A stretch of DNA of 37,537 nucleotides from Ceratorhiza oryzae-sativae (lineage: Eukaryota > Basidiomycota > Agaricomycetes > Cantharellales > Ceratobasidiaceae). The notes beneath the pieces were generated by a model. That model did no database searches, was not told the origin of the DNA, and saw only the letters and a program-made list of their open reading frames with translations. Where the stretch lies: positions 1-37,537 of the forward strand of contig JARWMV010000136.1 in NCBI GenBank assembly GCA_030998015.1. The letters run 5' to 3'. Position numbers and translations under genes: made by a program. Positions 7,600 through 16,187 of this stretch are shown piece after piece; within the stretch, counting starts at the first letter, position 1, and each line of letters starts with the position of its first letter.

Positions 7600-8076
7600 C
7601 ACCAAATATTTGGCCTAAAATCAAATATAAATAATAAAATAAACAAAATCTTGTTACAATTACATGATATATCATGTACTATTAAATTTTTTATTGTAAG
7701 TATTATTTGTGAATATGTCAATCCGTTGTTTTGATTTTTTCTTATTTCTTTATTCCCCCAACGATCGGGCGTCGATTTCCCTACTGCCCCCCAAACATGC
7801 GGAAATCATCCCGATCGTTAGGCGCTGCCCGAGCGTGGGCCGCGCTAAGGCGCGATCTACGCTCGGGAGTTTTTTTATAGAAATGATAATTCTACAATTA
7901 TTCAATTTTCAAAAAATGGGAATAAACAAAATAGATTAAGAGCACAAAAAAGATCTTTTCATAATTCATGTAGAGCTGTTAACCGTATAGGTCCCCATAA
8001 CGAAGATGTTATAGCAGTTTTAATAGGTCTACTTCTTGGAGCCGGCTATGCAGTAAATCGGAGCGGAGAAGGAGTT
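7600..8076 (+). pseudogene. LAGLIDADG endonuclease, N-terminal part, fused to cox2 micro-exon
   Basis: In phase with cox2 from 7561 through 8076 apart from one TGA (NPLF-TGA-FF, probably Trp) and a TAG inside the hairpin element at 7760-7867. After that element come FFYRNDNSTIIQFSK, SFHNSCRAVNRIGPHNEDV and the first motif as IGLLLGAGYAV (normally GDGYA, so the key Asp is replaced by Ala here), then NRSGEGV. The expected next residues (RFSIKQSIIHKDYLF) are found at 9743, so the gene is split by 1666 bp. The Asp loss and the stops suggest it is dead. Confidence 0.75.
7760..7867. repeat. Double hairpin, AACGATCGGG type
   Basis: The first branched stem is AACGATCGGG with CCCGATCGTT, with GATTTCC/GGAAATC inside and an F1-like ccccccaaacatgc remnant in the loop. 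The second stem is CCCGAGCGT with ACGCTCGGG, with GCCGCGC/GGCGCG inside. The length of 108 bp keeps the host frame in phase. Apart from the mirror copy it occurs once. Confidence 0.75.
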
Positions 8077-8290
8077 GGCAGCGCTTCCGCCAGTGAAACA
8101 TTGGCGGGAGCGCAGGGGTGCCTAATCGAATATACTGATGCAGCATTAACATGCCGCATCAGGGACCTGTTAGATGTTGACTAATTTCATTGACTACATC
8201 TAATACTGTCAAGTATAATTATTGCTAAATTTATTCAGTTAAAGAAGGAGTACTAATTTATGGTATGTTTAATTTTTGTGGAAATTTCAT

Positions 8291-8443
8291 ACCCCCGCTT
8301 AGGGTCAACCAGCATTGTATTTATATATAAATACATGCTGTTGACCCGAGGGGTAATGGATATCGAGGCCGCGTTCGCGGCGAGCCGCGCGCACGCCAGG
8401 GCCGCCTTGGCTTAAGCCAAGGCGTTCGCAGGCGTGCACGGGT
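8291..8443 (+). repeat. Family B double hairpin, copy B1
   Basis: 153 bp, acccccgcttagg to gcacgggt, flanked by CAT on both sides (8288-8290, 8444-8446). The first hairpin is AT-rich at its tip (GTATTTATATATAAATAC). The second part is GC-rich with GCCGCGTTCGCGGC and CCTTGGCTTAAGCCAAGG stems. Confidence 0.9.
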
Positions 8444-8533
8444 CATAAAAGAAGAGGTTAACAAATTTAACCCTCACAAATAATTTTAAACCATACTCCA
8501 CTTCCTTACCCTTTTCTTAATATATTACTACTG

Positions 8534-8677
8534 ACCCCCAAACATGTGCAGCTACGCTGCATTGTTTGGGGGGCAGTAGCCCCCCAATAATGCAATGACC
8601 TCCCAATGCGTTACCAAGCCTGTAAGGCGGGCCCTACGGGCCAACGTATTGGGAGGGCCATTGCAATCATTGGGGGT
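8534..8677. repeat. F1 composite hairpin at CTACTG
   Basis: 144 bp with CTACTG at both ends and CAGTAG as the linker. Its second hairpin has itself been entered by another stem (CCTCCCAATGCGTTACC..GTATTGGGAGGG). Confidence 0.85.
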
Positions 8678-8984
8678 CTACTGTGGAATCGAATTATGGC
8701 ATTCGCCCTGTTGGGTGGGGCGCCCAGTTACCCCTGGGCTTCCTACTAGTCTCCAACTGGAAGCCATGCCCCAGGTATTCCCCTAATTATAATAATTGAA
8801 GAAAAGGCCCTAGGTTTCGTCTTATGGTATTAGGCTATGTATTCTCAATATATTTAAACACAATTTCCTTAAGAAATAAAAAAATACATAAGTTTAATAT
8901 TCATAGAGGATGTGTGATTATATTAATCTTTAATATGATATACCTTTAAAATGGAAGTCTTATAAATATTCTTAATTAACATTT

Positions 8985-9623
8985 ATGCAAAGAAAAAATT
9001 ATTTAACTAGAGCAGAACGATTACAATTTAGTTTAACTGACCAATTGAAGGATATTCTTGTCGGTCTTATATTGGGTGACCTTTTTATGCAAAAAAGATC
9101 AAATTCAACTACAAGTGTTCGATGTTGTTTTGGACAAGGTCTTGTTCACAAAGAATACCTTCTTCACTTGTACGAATTATTTAAATCTTATGGTTCGCAG
9201 AAACCTTTAATCTACCACGTGTTTGATAAAAGATCTGGTAAAGAACATGGTAAAATACGTTTTTCTACTTTTGCTTTACCTTGCTTTAACGAGCTATACG
9301 AACTATTTTATATTAATGGGGTAAAAAAAGTGCCTGCGAATATAGGGGATCTTTTAACACCTTTGGGTATATGCTATTGGATAGCTGATGATGGAGGTTT
9401 GGATAAAAAAGGTCGAACATTGACATTAGCAACAAATAGTTTCAAATTGTCAGAGGTTAAACTTTTAGCTGATGCTTTAACTAGCAAATTCGGTTTAAAA
9501 TGTACCGTTCAAAAACAATATAGTGGCTATGCAATTAAAATCTCCTCTAAATCACTCCCAGTTTTACAAAATATGTTAAAGGACATTCTTCCACCATCAA
9601 TGCTTTATAAAATAGGTCTTTAA
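8985..9623 (+). CDS. LAGLIDADG homing endonuclease, intact
   Basis: 212 codons from ATG to TAA with no inserted element. The first motif is DILVGLILGDLFM. It is followed by QGLVHKEYLLHLYELF and NIGDLLTPLGICYW. The second motif is IADDGGLD, and then come LATNSFKLSEVKLLADALTS, KFGLKCTVQK and a C-terminal SMLYKIGL. Each motif keeps an acidic residue, so a catalytically competent monomeric enzyme is plausible. An AT-rich leader with no clear ribosome-binding site precedes it. It is the best-preserved member of a trio with the genes at 1-820 and 18600-19418, and it resides inside the 8077-9742 insertion. Confidence 0.9.
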   Translation: MQRKNYLTRAERLQFSLTDQLKDILVGLILGDLFMQKRSNSTTSVRCCFGQGLVHKEYLLHLYELFKSYGSQKPLIYHVFDKRSGKEHGKIRFSTFALPCFNELYELFYINGVKKVPANIGDLLTPLGICYWIADDGGLDKKGRTLTLATNSFKLSEVKLLADALTSKFGLKCTVQKQYSGYAIKISSKSLPVLQNMLKDILPPSMLYKIGL

Positions 9624-9901
9624 TTTTTTTATTTTCAAGTTTAGTAACCCCTCCTATTTACTGTTTTCAGGACTCAGGCCAGGAAGGTTGGCAACATTTA
9701 ACTCTATGGAGTTTAATACTAATGCTTGCCATATAAACCCCTCGTTTTTCAATTAAACAAAGTATAATACATAAAGATTATTTATTTAGTTTATACGAAT
9801 TCTTTCTAGCTAGAGGCTACTGTAGCAAACTTGAACCTAGAAAATATATTAGAACTATTAAAGGTGTTGATAGAGAATATTACGGTTATGAATTTAACAC
9901 T

Positions 9902-10073
9902 CCGCGCGCGTTAGTTGCTGGTGGGACTTGTCCCACCAACCAACGTGAGCAATCGCAACCGTTTGCGATTGCTAGTGCGCGGCATAATATCGATATTTAG
10001 CCGCCGGCTGAAAATGACGAACGGTCGTCATTTTCTACGAGGGAATCTTTAGGATTCCCTCTAACGCCGGCGG
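9902..10073 (+). repeat. Family A element, copy A7
   Basis: 172 bp, between EFNT and SLYWLY of the LAGLIDADG remnant. Flanks are ACACT and GTAGTC. Confidence 0.92.
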
Positions 10074-10155
10074 GTAGTCTTTATTGGTTATATTCATCTT
10101 TCTACAAAAATGGGAAAAAAATAGTACCCCAAACTCTAGAAAATTATATTACTGC

Positions 10156-10327
10156 CCGCGCGCGTTAGTTGCTGGTGGGACTTGTCCCACCAACCAACGT
10201 GAGCAATCGCAACCGTTTGCGATTGCTAGTGCGCGGCATAATATCGATATTTAGCCGCCGGCTGAAAATGACGAACGGTCGTCATTTTCTACGAGGGAAT
10301 CTTTCAGATTCCCTCTAACGCCGGCGG
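10156..10327 (+). repeat. Family A element, copy A8
   Basis: 172 bp, only 83 bp after A7. Its terminal loop reads TTTCA instead of TTTAG. Flanking GC on both sides (actGC / GCcatt) could be a 2-bp duplication. Confidence 0.92.
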
Positions 10328-10548
10328 GCCATTTGGATCTAAACGAATGGACATTTTTACAATGGAAAGTTAGTATTAAATACTTGTTTTTACTCAAAAA
10401 TAGATAATGAAAATTTAATTAAAGTCTTACATGATTTTTTTGGTATAAAATCTTATTTGGGAAAAAGTAAAAAAGGTAAATATCTTCAGAGTCTTTGGAA
10501 CTTATAAACCGCCTCGATTGTTCTACCATATTGCCGGGTTCCCTGTAG

Positions 10549-10665
10549 ACCCCCAACAAGGCAATGGCCTCCCAATGCGTCACAAACGTATTGGGGGGGG
10601 CCATTACCTTATTGGGGGGCGGATGCCCCTCAAACAATGCAGCGTAGCTGCACATGTTTGGGGGG
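10549..10665. repeat. F1 composite hairpin, CTGTAG/CAGTAG flanks
   Basis: 117 bp, the same composite as at 5954 including the CGGATG linker. The flanks differ at one base, so this copy may be older or may have moved with its flank. Confidence 0.82.
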
Positions 10666-11352
10666 CAGTAGACGACAGGGTTACACAGGAGTACTGTTGT
10701 CAATTAAAAATTACTCTTGTTGCAAAGATACTCTGCAAAAGTAGAGAAATGTGAACACGACCGAAGTGTGGGGGTTTATTATCCCATTTTTATGTGATGA
10801 GGGAAGTTATAAAAGAAATAGGAATTCAATTTTACTGGGTTGGCCAATTTTTGTAATTGACCCTTTACGGGGAACCATACCAAGCTAATTGAACCTAATC
10901 TTAGTTACGAGGCTAACCTTTACTAAAGGTTTCTTTCTGAGGTCTCTGAAGTGGAAATAGTATTACCCCATGCCGACTTGTCGCCCAGATCTATATAGAC
11001 GAGGGTTAAAACATTTCAACAACCCTGGAATTGCAATCATGGACTCGATATAGTCCCCCGGTCTAACCGGGTTTTTGTCAGGGTTGGGCAGTTTTACCGT
11101 CCGGTCAACTATGTTGACACGAGACGGTAAAACAGGGCAGCAGATGATCCAAAATTTCGTGGATTCCGAATTTTGGGGAAAGTTTTGAGTCCTATAAGGC
11201 TGAATCCTTGTCTCGTCTGTGGTCTAGCGAATGCCCGACCGCAGACTCGGCGACCGAGCCTGTGGTCGACTAAAGGCGTCCACAGTCGAGGTAAGGCAAT
11301 ATAGGATATTCAATTACAAAATAACTCGTGTTTTCACTCTACAAAAATTTCA
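10666..11352 (+). other. Intronic region before GIY-YIG gene C, with group I P7-like motif
   Basis: No ORF of note. GACTCGATATAGTCC at about 11042-11056 resembles a group I S strand, but I could not place its R partner. A hairpin with GTCAACTATGTTGAC and ACGAGACGG lies at about 11098-11128. The block from CAGCAGATGATCC (11140) to AAATAACTCGTGTTTTCACT (11340) is also found before gene D at 14375-14468, which suggests that the two host introns are relatives. Hairpins GACCGCAGACTCGG..CCGAGCCTGTGGTC occupy about 11238-11272. Confidence 0.55.
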
Positions 11353-11652
11353 ATGAAAAATACAAATAATTTAAATACTGTTAATCCCGCCTCCTGGATC
11401 TCTAGAGATCCAGGGAGCGGAGTATCTTATTCTGATCTGCAAAACCAAAAAAAACAAATTTTCTTGGAAAATAACCAAAAATCAGGTATCTACTGTTTGA
11501 CAAATAATCTTACAGGGTTCAAATATATCGGAAGCTCAACAAACTTGGCTAAAAGATTTGTAACTTATTTTTCTAATATTCTTTTGCAAAAAATAACTAC
11601 AAAATCCAAAAGTATCATAAGTTCTGCTTTACTGAAAAATGGTTTATCTAAC

Positions 11653-11909
11653 CCTCGAGCCGGCCGCGCTGGGGACGGTAAGCGGGTTAGTCTTTGACTA
11701 ACCCCTGCCGGACATCTGCGATGACCGAGTCTGGTTTTGGGCCCTAGTGCCCCCCAAACATGTGCAGCTACGCTGCATTGTTTGGGGGGCATCCACCCCC
11801 CAAATGAAGCAATTACGGGGCCTCTAAAATAGCTTTGCTATTTTAAGTGGCCCCTAATTGCATCATTGGGGGTCTACGGGCATCCATTCGGGCGGTCCCA
11901 GCGCGACGG
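11653..11909 (+). repeat. Family D double hairpin, copy D1, with nested F1 element
   Basis: 257 bp from CCTCGAG to GCGCGACGG. The outer stem pairs GCGCTGGGGAC with GGTCCCAGCGC and holds a GGTTAGTCTTTGACTAACC hairpin. An F1 element (11750-11873) lies inside, and its second stem has in turn a TAAAATAGCTTTGCTATTTTA insert. Confidence 0.82.
11750..11873. repeat. F1 element nested in D1
   Basis: 124 bp, linker CATCCA. Flanks CTAGTG and CTACGG differ at two positions, so a target duplication is not clear here. Confidence 0.75.
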
Positions 11910-12202
11910 TTTTTAAATTGGACATACTAGAATATTGTGATTCAAAGGATGTCGTATCTCGAGAACAACACTATATTGATTTTTTAAACCCTGAGTACAA
12001 CATATTAAAAAAAGCTTATTCTTCATTAGGATATAAGCACACTGAAGAAACTCTAGAAAAAATGAGAACGGTACCACGGAAAAAATTTTCAAAGGAAACT
12101 TTAGAACTACTTCAATCTCATCTGGCCAAAATTAATTTAGAAAAAGGTTATAAAGTAATTGTATTCGATAATAATACAAAAATTGCACAAACTTTTGATT
12201 CT

Positions 12203-12374
12203 CCGCGCGCGTTAGTTGCTGGTGGGACTTGTCCCACCAACCAACGTGAGCAATCGCAACCGTTTGCGATTGCTAGTGCGCGGCATAATATCGATATTTA
12301 GCCGCCGGCTGAAAATGACGAACGGTCGTCATTTTCTACGAGGGAATCTTTAGGATTCCCTCTAACGCCGGCGG
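12203..12374 (+). repeat. Family A element, copy A9
   Basis: 172 bp in gene C. Flanks gattCT and (g)CTagcg are compatible with a 2-bp duplication, which would restore FDSSESTK. Confidence 0.92.
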
Positions 12375-12645
12375 GCTAGCGAATCTACAAAATTAGATAC
12401 TAAAAGTTTAGTCAAACTGGATAATTCTCTTAGAGATAAATCAATAAGTAGTATTACCGACCTTTACAGAAATAGATTTTGGGTACGAATATTAAGAACC
12501 GGGGAAACAACAAATTCTTTTAACAATCAGATAGAAAGTTTAAAAAGATTGACGCCTAACAGCTATGTCGAGCCTATATCTGTGCAAGAAGCTTGGACTA
12601 CAAATTCAAGCTCCGATTTTACAGGGCTTGCACTAAAAACAGTTG

Positions 12646-12906
12646 ACCCCCAATGATTGCAATGCATTATTGGGGGGCTACCCCCCAATGATTGCATTGC
12701 ATTATTGGGGGGCTACCCCCAATGATTACAATGACCTCCCAATGCGTTACCAAGCCTGTAAGGCCCAAAACCACCGTAAAGGTGTTTTTGGAAACACCTT
12801 CACGGTGGTTTTGGGCCCTACGGGCCAACGTATTGGGAGGGCCATTACATTATTGGGGGGCTACTGCCCCCCAAACAATGCAGCGTAGCTGCACATGTTT
12901 GGGGGT
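12646..12906. repeat. F1 tandem array at CAGTTG
   Basis: 261 bp flanked by CAGTTG (12640-12645, 12907-12912). It holds two near-identical short hairpins (acccccaatgattgcaatgc...), a larger hairpin containing a nested AAAACCACCGTAAAGGTG.. stem, and a caaacaatgcagc hairpin. Linkers are CTAC, CTAC and CTACTG. Element plus duplication is 267 bp, a multiple of three. Confidence 0.85.
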
Positions 12907-13041
12907 CAGTTGTTGTTAATATTAAAACAAATGAGATTAAAGAATATAGTTCCATAAGAAAAGCTGCTATGAGTCTAAAAACAAGTTGTCCTACAATCCA
13001 TAGATACATAAAATCAAAAAAAATTTTCCAAAATTTATATG

Positions 13042-13194
13042 ACCCGTGCACGCCTGCGAACGCCTTGGCTTAAGCCAAGGCGGCCCTGGCGTGCGCGCGG
13101 CTCGCCGCGAACGCGGCCTCGATATCCATTACCCCTCGGGTCAACAGCATGTATTTATATATAAATACAATGCTGGTTGACCCTAAGCGGGGGT
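13042..13194 (-). repeat. Family B element, copy B2
   Basis: 153 bp in reverse orientation, flanked by ATG on both sides (CAT on the element strand), three codons from the end of gene C. Confidence 0.9.
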
Positions 13195-13346
13195 ATGAAA
13201 TCTCTTTAAAATAGAATAAAACCCCTCTTCCAGATCATTAGATCCAGAGGAAGGTCATGTTAAGTTCTGGAAGGTCGAAGGCTGTTCGAGGCCCGGATGA
13301 TATTATGGTTACCCTGAAAATCCTGGGTACTTTTTCTTCTATGTAG

Positions 13347-13639
13347 CTTATAAGCGATGATGGAGGTTACACACAATATGGTGTGAGAATAGCAACTAAT
13401 AATTTTACTCTATCAGAAGTAGAATATTTAAAGAATTTATTAACTAATAAATTTGGCTTAAATTGTACTGTGCAAAAAATACATTTAGATAATAAATATT
13501 CTATTTACTGGCCCTGCCTGGCAACTGCGCTTTAGCGCACGTCTTGGCAGGGATTAAAAAGGAATCTTTGAGCAGATTAAAAGAATTAATACTTCCACAT
13601 TTGCATCCTTCAATGTACTACAAATTGGGTATAACATAA
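13347..13639 (+). pseudogene. LAGLIDADG endonuclease, C-terminal half only
   Basis: ISDDGGYTQYGVRIATNNFT, EYLKNLLTNKFGLNCTVQK, then LILPHLHPSMYYKLGIT and TAA. This is the second-motif half of the family, but nothing resembling a first half precedes it: 13215-13346 holds only a hairpin near 13233-13256 and no ORF. An F5 hairpin at 13512-13552 splits SIY from IKKESLSRLK. It lies just upstream of rnl sequence, so it is probably the tail of an ORF from the rnl intron before that exon. Confidence 0.75.
13512..13552. repeat. F5 hairpin
   Basis: 41 bp with outer stem CCCTGCC/GGCAGGG and inner GCGCTTTAGCGC. The same hairpin recurs at 15817. Confidence 0.8.
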
Positions 13640-13714
13640 ATCATCGTTTTTCAAGATATAGTTATTCTATACAACAATAAATTATTTAATATGAATTAAG
13701 TATATTTGATAGTC

Positions 13715-13912
13715 GTGAGAATATTAAAACATTCTCTAAGAGTTCGACGGAACTTTTTAAAGATAAAGTATAACTCTTGTTAACTCTAGCGTTAGCTTTT
13801 GGCTTGACCAGCATGCTTAACTGAGAGACCCATAAGTCAACCAGATACGAAAGTAGGGCATAATGATCCGGCGGTATATTATGGAATAGCCGTCGCACAA
13901 TAGATAAAAGTT
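13715..13912 (+). rRNA. rnl: Large-subunit rRNA exon (domain V)
   Basis: Matches the peptidyl-transferase region of 23S rRNA. Landmarks are ggcttgaccag, gatacgaaagtagggcat and aatgatccggcgg, then ggaatagccgtcgc, ending gataaaagtt at 13912. The end in U fits a group I intron border. Joined to the exon at 16237 it gives the fungal order gataaaagtt + acgctagggataacagg. The 5' border is a guess from weakening similarity (ctaagagttcgacgg still looks ribosomal). The rest of rnl is not in the window. Confidence 0.88.
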
Positions 13913-14067
13913 ATAAATTTTCAATTATTAATTAGCCACCGTTGAGATATTTAAAATGAACAAGTGTTGCACAAAAGATAAATAAAAGAAATAGTAATTC
14001 ATGTATTGTGATTTTGTATATCAAATTTCACATTTGCTTGAAACTAATCATAGTTACGAGGCTTACT

Positions 14068-14239
14068 CCGCGCGCGTTAGTTGCTGGTGGGACTTGTCCC
14101 ACCAACCAACGTGAGCAATCGCAACCGTTTGCGATTGCTAGTGCGCGGCATAATATCGATATTTAGCCGCCGGCTGAAAATGACGAACGGTCGTCATTTT
14201 CTACGAGGGAATCTTTAGGATTCCCTCTAACGCCGGCGG
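14068..14239 (+). repeat. Family A element, copy A10
   Basis: 172 bp in the 5' part of the rnl intron. The flanks ACT and AGT are complementary and extend the terminal stem. Confidence 0.92.
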
Positions 14240-14655
14240 AGTATCGTTCTGAAGTTTTCGGTAGAGATTCAATCTTTATCTAGGAAACATGCCGTTTTGT
14301 ATAGAATATTATACCTTCAGTCTAAAGTAGGTCTGATAAGACCACGAATAGATATGGGGGCTATGCTTATGCGAGCAGCAGATGAACCAAATTTCGATTC
14401 CGAAAATTGGGGACAGTTTTGAGTTTTAGATATAAAATAATCAGAACAAAATAACTCGTGTTTTCACTTTTCAATAAATATATAATGTTTTACATCAAAT
14501 TAAAATTTTCAACAACTCAACATGTCAGATATAGCTCAAGTAGCACTGGGGTTGAAACTCAACTATTTAATTTAGCCGAGGTTTCTACTTCTGATGTATT
14601 AAAATCCCTAAATGGAAAATCCGGCATTTATAGATGGATTAATTCTTCGAATAAT

Positions 14656-14820
14656 GCCCCCGCTCTATCGGCTAAAATCTTAGGTGTAACCCAAGATTTC
14701 AGCCGCTAAAGCGGAGGGTCAACGACCCGTGGGCATTGTTAACGAGGCCGCGTTCGCGGCGAGCCGCGCGCACGCCAGGGCCGCCTTGGCAAGCCAAGGC
14801 GTTCGCAGGCGTGCACGGGT
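14656..14820 (+). repeat. Family B element, long subtype, copy B3
   Basis: 165 bp, gcccccgctctatcgg to gcacgggt, flanked by AAT on both sides. The first hairpin differs from B1 (GGCTAAAATCTTAGG..CCCAAGATTTCAGCC). The GC-rich second half is nearly the same but has CTTGGCAAGCCAAG at its tip. Confidence 0.9.
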
Positions 14821-15070
14821 AATAAAACTTATGTTGGTTCTTCAATAGATCTTAATAGACGAATTAAAGAGTATTTTAACTCTGAACGATCTTTAAGAGA
14901 GTTAAAACGAGGAGAAAGTATTTTGTACAGATCTCTTCTGAAATATGGTTATATAAACTTTACTTTAGAAATATTGGAAGTAGTTAATGTAGACGGACTA
15001 ACATCTACAGAAGCTAGATCAATACTTCTGGAAAAAGAGCAGTACTATATCGATCTATTGGAGCCTGAAT

Positions 15071-15292
15071 CCGCCGGCGTTAGAGGGAATCCTCAGATGA
15101 GGTAGCCTTGACCATGAGTCTCATGGTCCAGGCTACCTCCCATAAAGATTCCCTCGTAGAAAATGACGACCGTTCGTCATTTTCAGCCGGCGGCTAAATA
15201 TCGATATTATGCCGCGCACTAGCAATCGCAAACGGTTGCGATTGCTCACGTTGGTTGGTGGGACAAGTCCCACCAGCAACTAACGCGCGCGG
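15071..15292 (-). repeat. Family A element, copy A11
   Basis: 222 bp with the 50-bp nested hairpin. It directly abuts B4, between the AAT duplication and the first base of that element. Confidence 0.92.
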
Positions 15293-15457
15293 GCCCCCGC
15301 TCTATCGGCTAAAATCTTAGGTGTAACCCAAGATTTCAGCCGCTAAAGCGGAGGGTCAACGACCCGTGGGCATTGTTAACGAGGCCGCGTTCGCGGCGAG
15401 CCGCGCGCACGCCAGGGCCGCCTTGGCAAGCCAAGGCGTTCGCAGGCGTGCACGGGT
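15293..15457 (+). repeat. Family B element, long subtype, copy B4
   Basis: 165 bp, identical in layout to B3, followed by AAT. The matching AAT lies at 15068-15070, on the far side of A11. Confidence 0.9.
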
Positions 15458-15816
15458 AATATTCTTAAAAAAGCAGGCAGTAATTTAGGGATAAAAATGT
15501 CACCAGAGACTAGGGCGAAAATGAGTGAGGCTAAACTTGGAAAACCAAGTCACAGAAAAGGACTTAAAGGTTTAGAAGCTTTCACAGCAGAATCTTTACA
15601 GAAAATGAGTAATAATAGTGGCATGAGAAAACGTGTGTTTGTATATAGCTCAGCTCATGTATTATTGTTTCCTCCTTTTCTTAGTGTTAAATCTTGTGCT
15701 TCAAGTTTAGAGTTATCTAGATACAAAGTAAGTAGAGCTTTGGATAAAGATCTAGTAGTAGAAACATACATCTTTGTATCCAACATTCAAGACAAATGGG
15801 ATAACTCAATATTAAA

Positions 15817-15858
15817 CCCTGCCTAGAGAACTGCGCTTTAGCGCACGTCTTGGCAGGG
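15817..15858. repeat. F5 hairpin at the end of gene D
   Basis: 42 bp, a relative of 13512. It supplies the TAG that ends gene D. Confidence 0.8.
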
Positions 15859-16008
15859 GTAATAATTCTAACCCCCTTCAATATAAATTGTATGTGGCTA
15901 AATAATCTCACCCCAGAGGGGAATTGAAAAGGCGTGACCACTGGTTTTCTTTATTTGTGATGTCAAATAAAGATTAACTGTGCACTTGGCATAGATCAGT
16001 GAATAGCC

Positions 16009-16187
16009 ATTATATGCGGGGAAATTCTTTTGTGTAGCTAGTATTCATTAACATACTCATAATGCGAATCAATATAAGAAATATCCGCAAGCCCTGGTTG
16101 GTAATTTAATATAAATAAATTACCTTGGGCTTCAGAGACTATACATGGCTCGAATTGATTTACAAAATTAGTTTGAAGATATAGTCC
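16009..16187 (+). ncRNA. Group I intron core of the rnl intron
   Basis: P is attatatgcggggaaattc, Q is aatatccgcaagccctgg, R is cagagactatacatgg, and S is gaagatatagtcc. P4 (tgcgg/ccgca) and P7 (gactat/atagtc) pair. A GGTAATTTAATATAAATAAATTACC hairpin separates Q and R. It precedes the 3' splice site by about 50 bp. Confidence 0.85.

Larger units (their letters stand above)
8077..9742 (+). mobile_element. 1.67-kb insertion carrying a LAGLIDADG gene, inside another LAGLIDADG gene
   Basis: Cutting it out joins GEGV to RFSIKQS, the normal order in this endonuclease family. It contains 5' stems (GCGCTTCCGCCA..TGGCGGGAGCGC at 8090-8125; CTGATGCAGCAT..CCGCATCAG), a family B element, an F1 element, and the intact gene at 8985-9623. 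The block from GTGGAAATTTCAT (8278) to the end of the nuclease gene is paralogous to 18014-19418. It may be a group I intron or an endonuclease cassette. The last base before the host resumes is not the G expected of a group I intron. Confidence 0.65.
9743..10507 (+). pseudogene. LAGLIDADG endonuclease, C-terminal part of the split gene
   Basis: Starts in phase with RFSIKQSIIHKDYLFSLYEF, then ARGYCSKLEPRKYIRTIKGV and YGYEFNT. Family A copy A7 follows, then SLYWLYSSFYKNGKKIVPQT and ENYITA, then copy A8, then IWI, a TAA, TNGHFYNGKLVLNTCFYSK and FFGIKSYLGKSKKGKYL. Where family members have IWIMDDG the sequence reads IWI-stop-TNG, so the second catalytic motif is destroyed. Together with 7600-8076 this is a dead gene. 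Confidence 0.75.
11353..13214 (+). pseudogene. GIY-YIG homing endonuclease (gene C), interrupted by four elements
   Basis: The core is SGIYCLTNNLTGFKYIGSST with NLAKRF next. Element D1 (11653-11909) separates SALLKNGLSN from FKLDILEYCD. Then come REQHYIDFLNPEYNILKKA and a single NUMOD3-like segment (LGYKHTEETLEKMRTV). Copy A9 (12203-12374) follows FDS. A long tail (LYRNRFWVRILRTGE) runs to LALKTV, where an F1 array (12646-12906) sits. Next is a NUMOD1-like helix (SIRKAAMSLKTSCPTIHRYI) and finally family B copy B2 just before the last residues EISLK and a TAG at 13212. All domains of the family are present, but at least three inserts bring stops, so it is not expressed as one chain unless the elements are removed at RNA level. 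Confidence 0.8.
14485..15826 (+). pseudogene. GIY-YIG homing endonuclease (gene D), interrupted
   Basis: Starts at the ATG giving MFYIKLKFSTTQHVRYSSSS, an N-terminus like gene A (RHYSSQES) and gene B (RNYSTQEA). The core is SGIYRWINSSNN, interrupted by family B copy B3, then KTYVGSSIDLNRRIKEYF, YGYINFTLEILEVV with the conserved Glu, and EKEQYYIDLLEPE. An A11+B4 composite cuts it there, then NILKKAGSNLGIKMSPETRA with NUMOD3-like repeats and a NUMOD1-like tail (SCASSLELSRYKVSRAL). The stop lies inside an F5 hairpin, so the natural C-terminus is replaced. Both insertions, with their AAT duplications, are multiples of three (168 and 390 bp) but bring stops. Confidence 0.8.

Noticed and set aside
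8795..8835. Possible cox1 exon fragment (GFVLW, like GFVVWAHH) at 8810 and 18325
   Set aside because: The short block GGCCCTAGGTTTCGTCTTATGG occurs in both paralogous cassettes, sits in different hosts, and no longer cox1 similarity flanks it. More likely a structural part of the cassette.
13686..13898. 70-codon ORF on the minus strand
   Set aside because: It is the complement of conserved rnl sequence.
223..15292. CRISPR-like array of the 172-bp repeats
   Set aside because: Repeats are long, inverted in some copies and irregularly spaced, with gene sequence between them; no spacers or cas genes.
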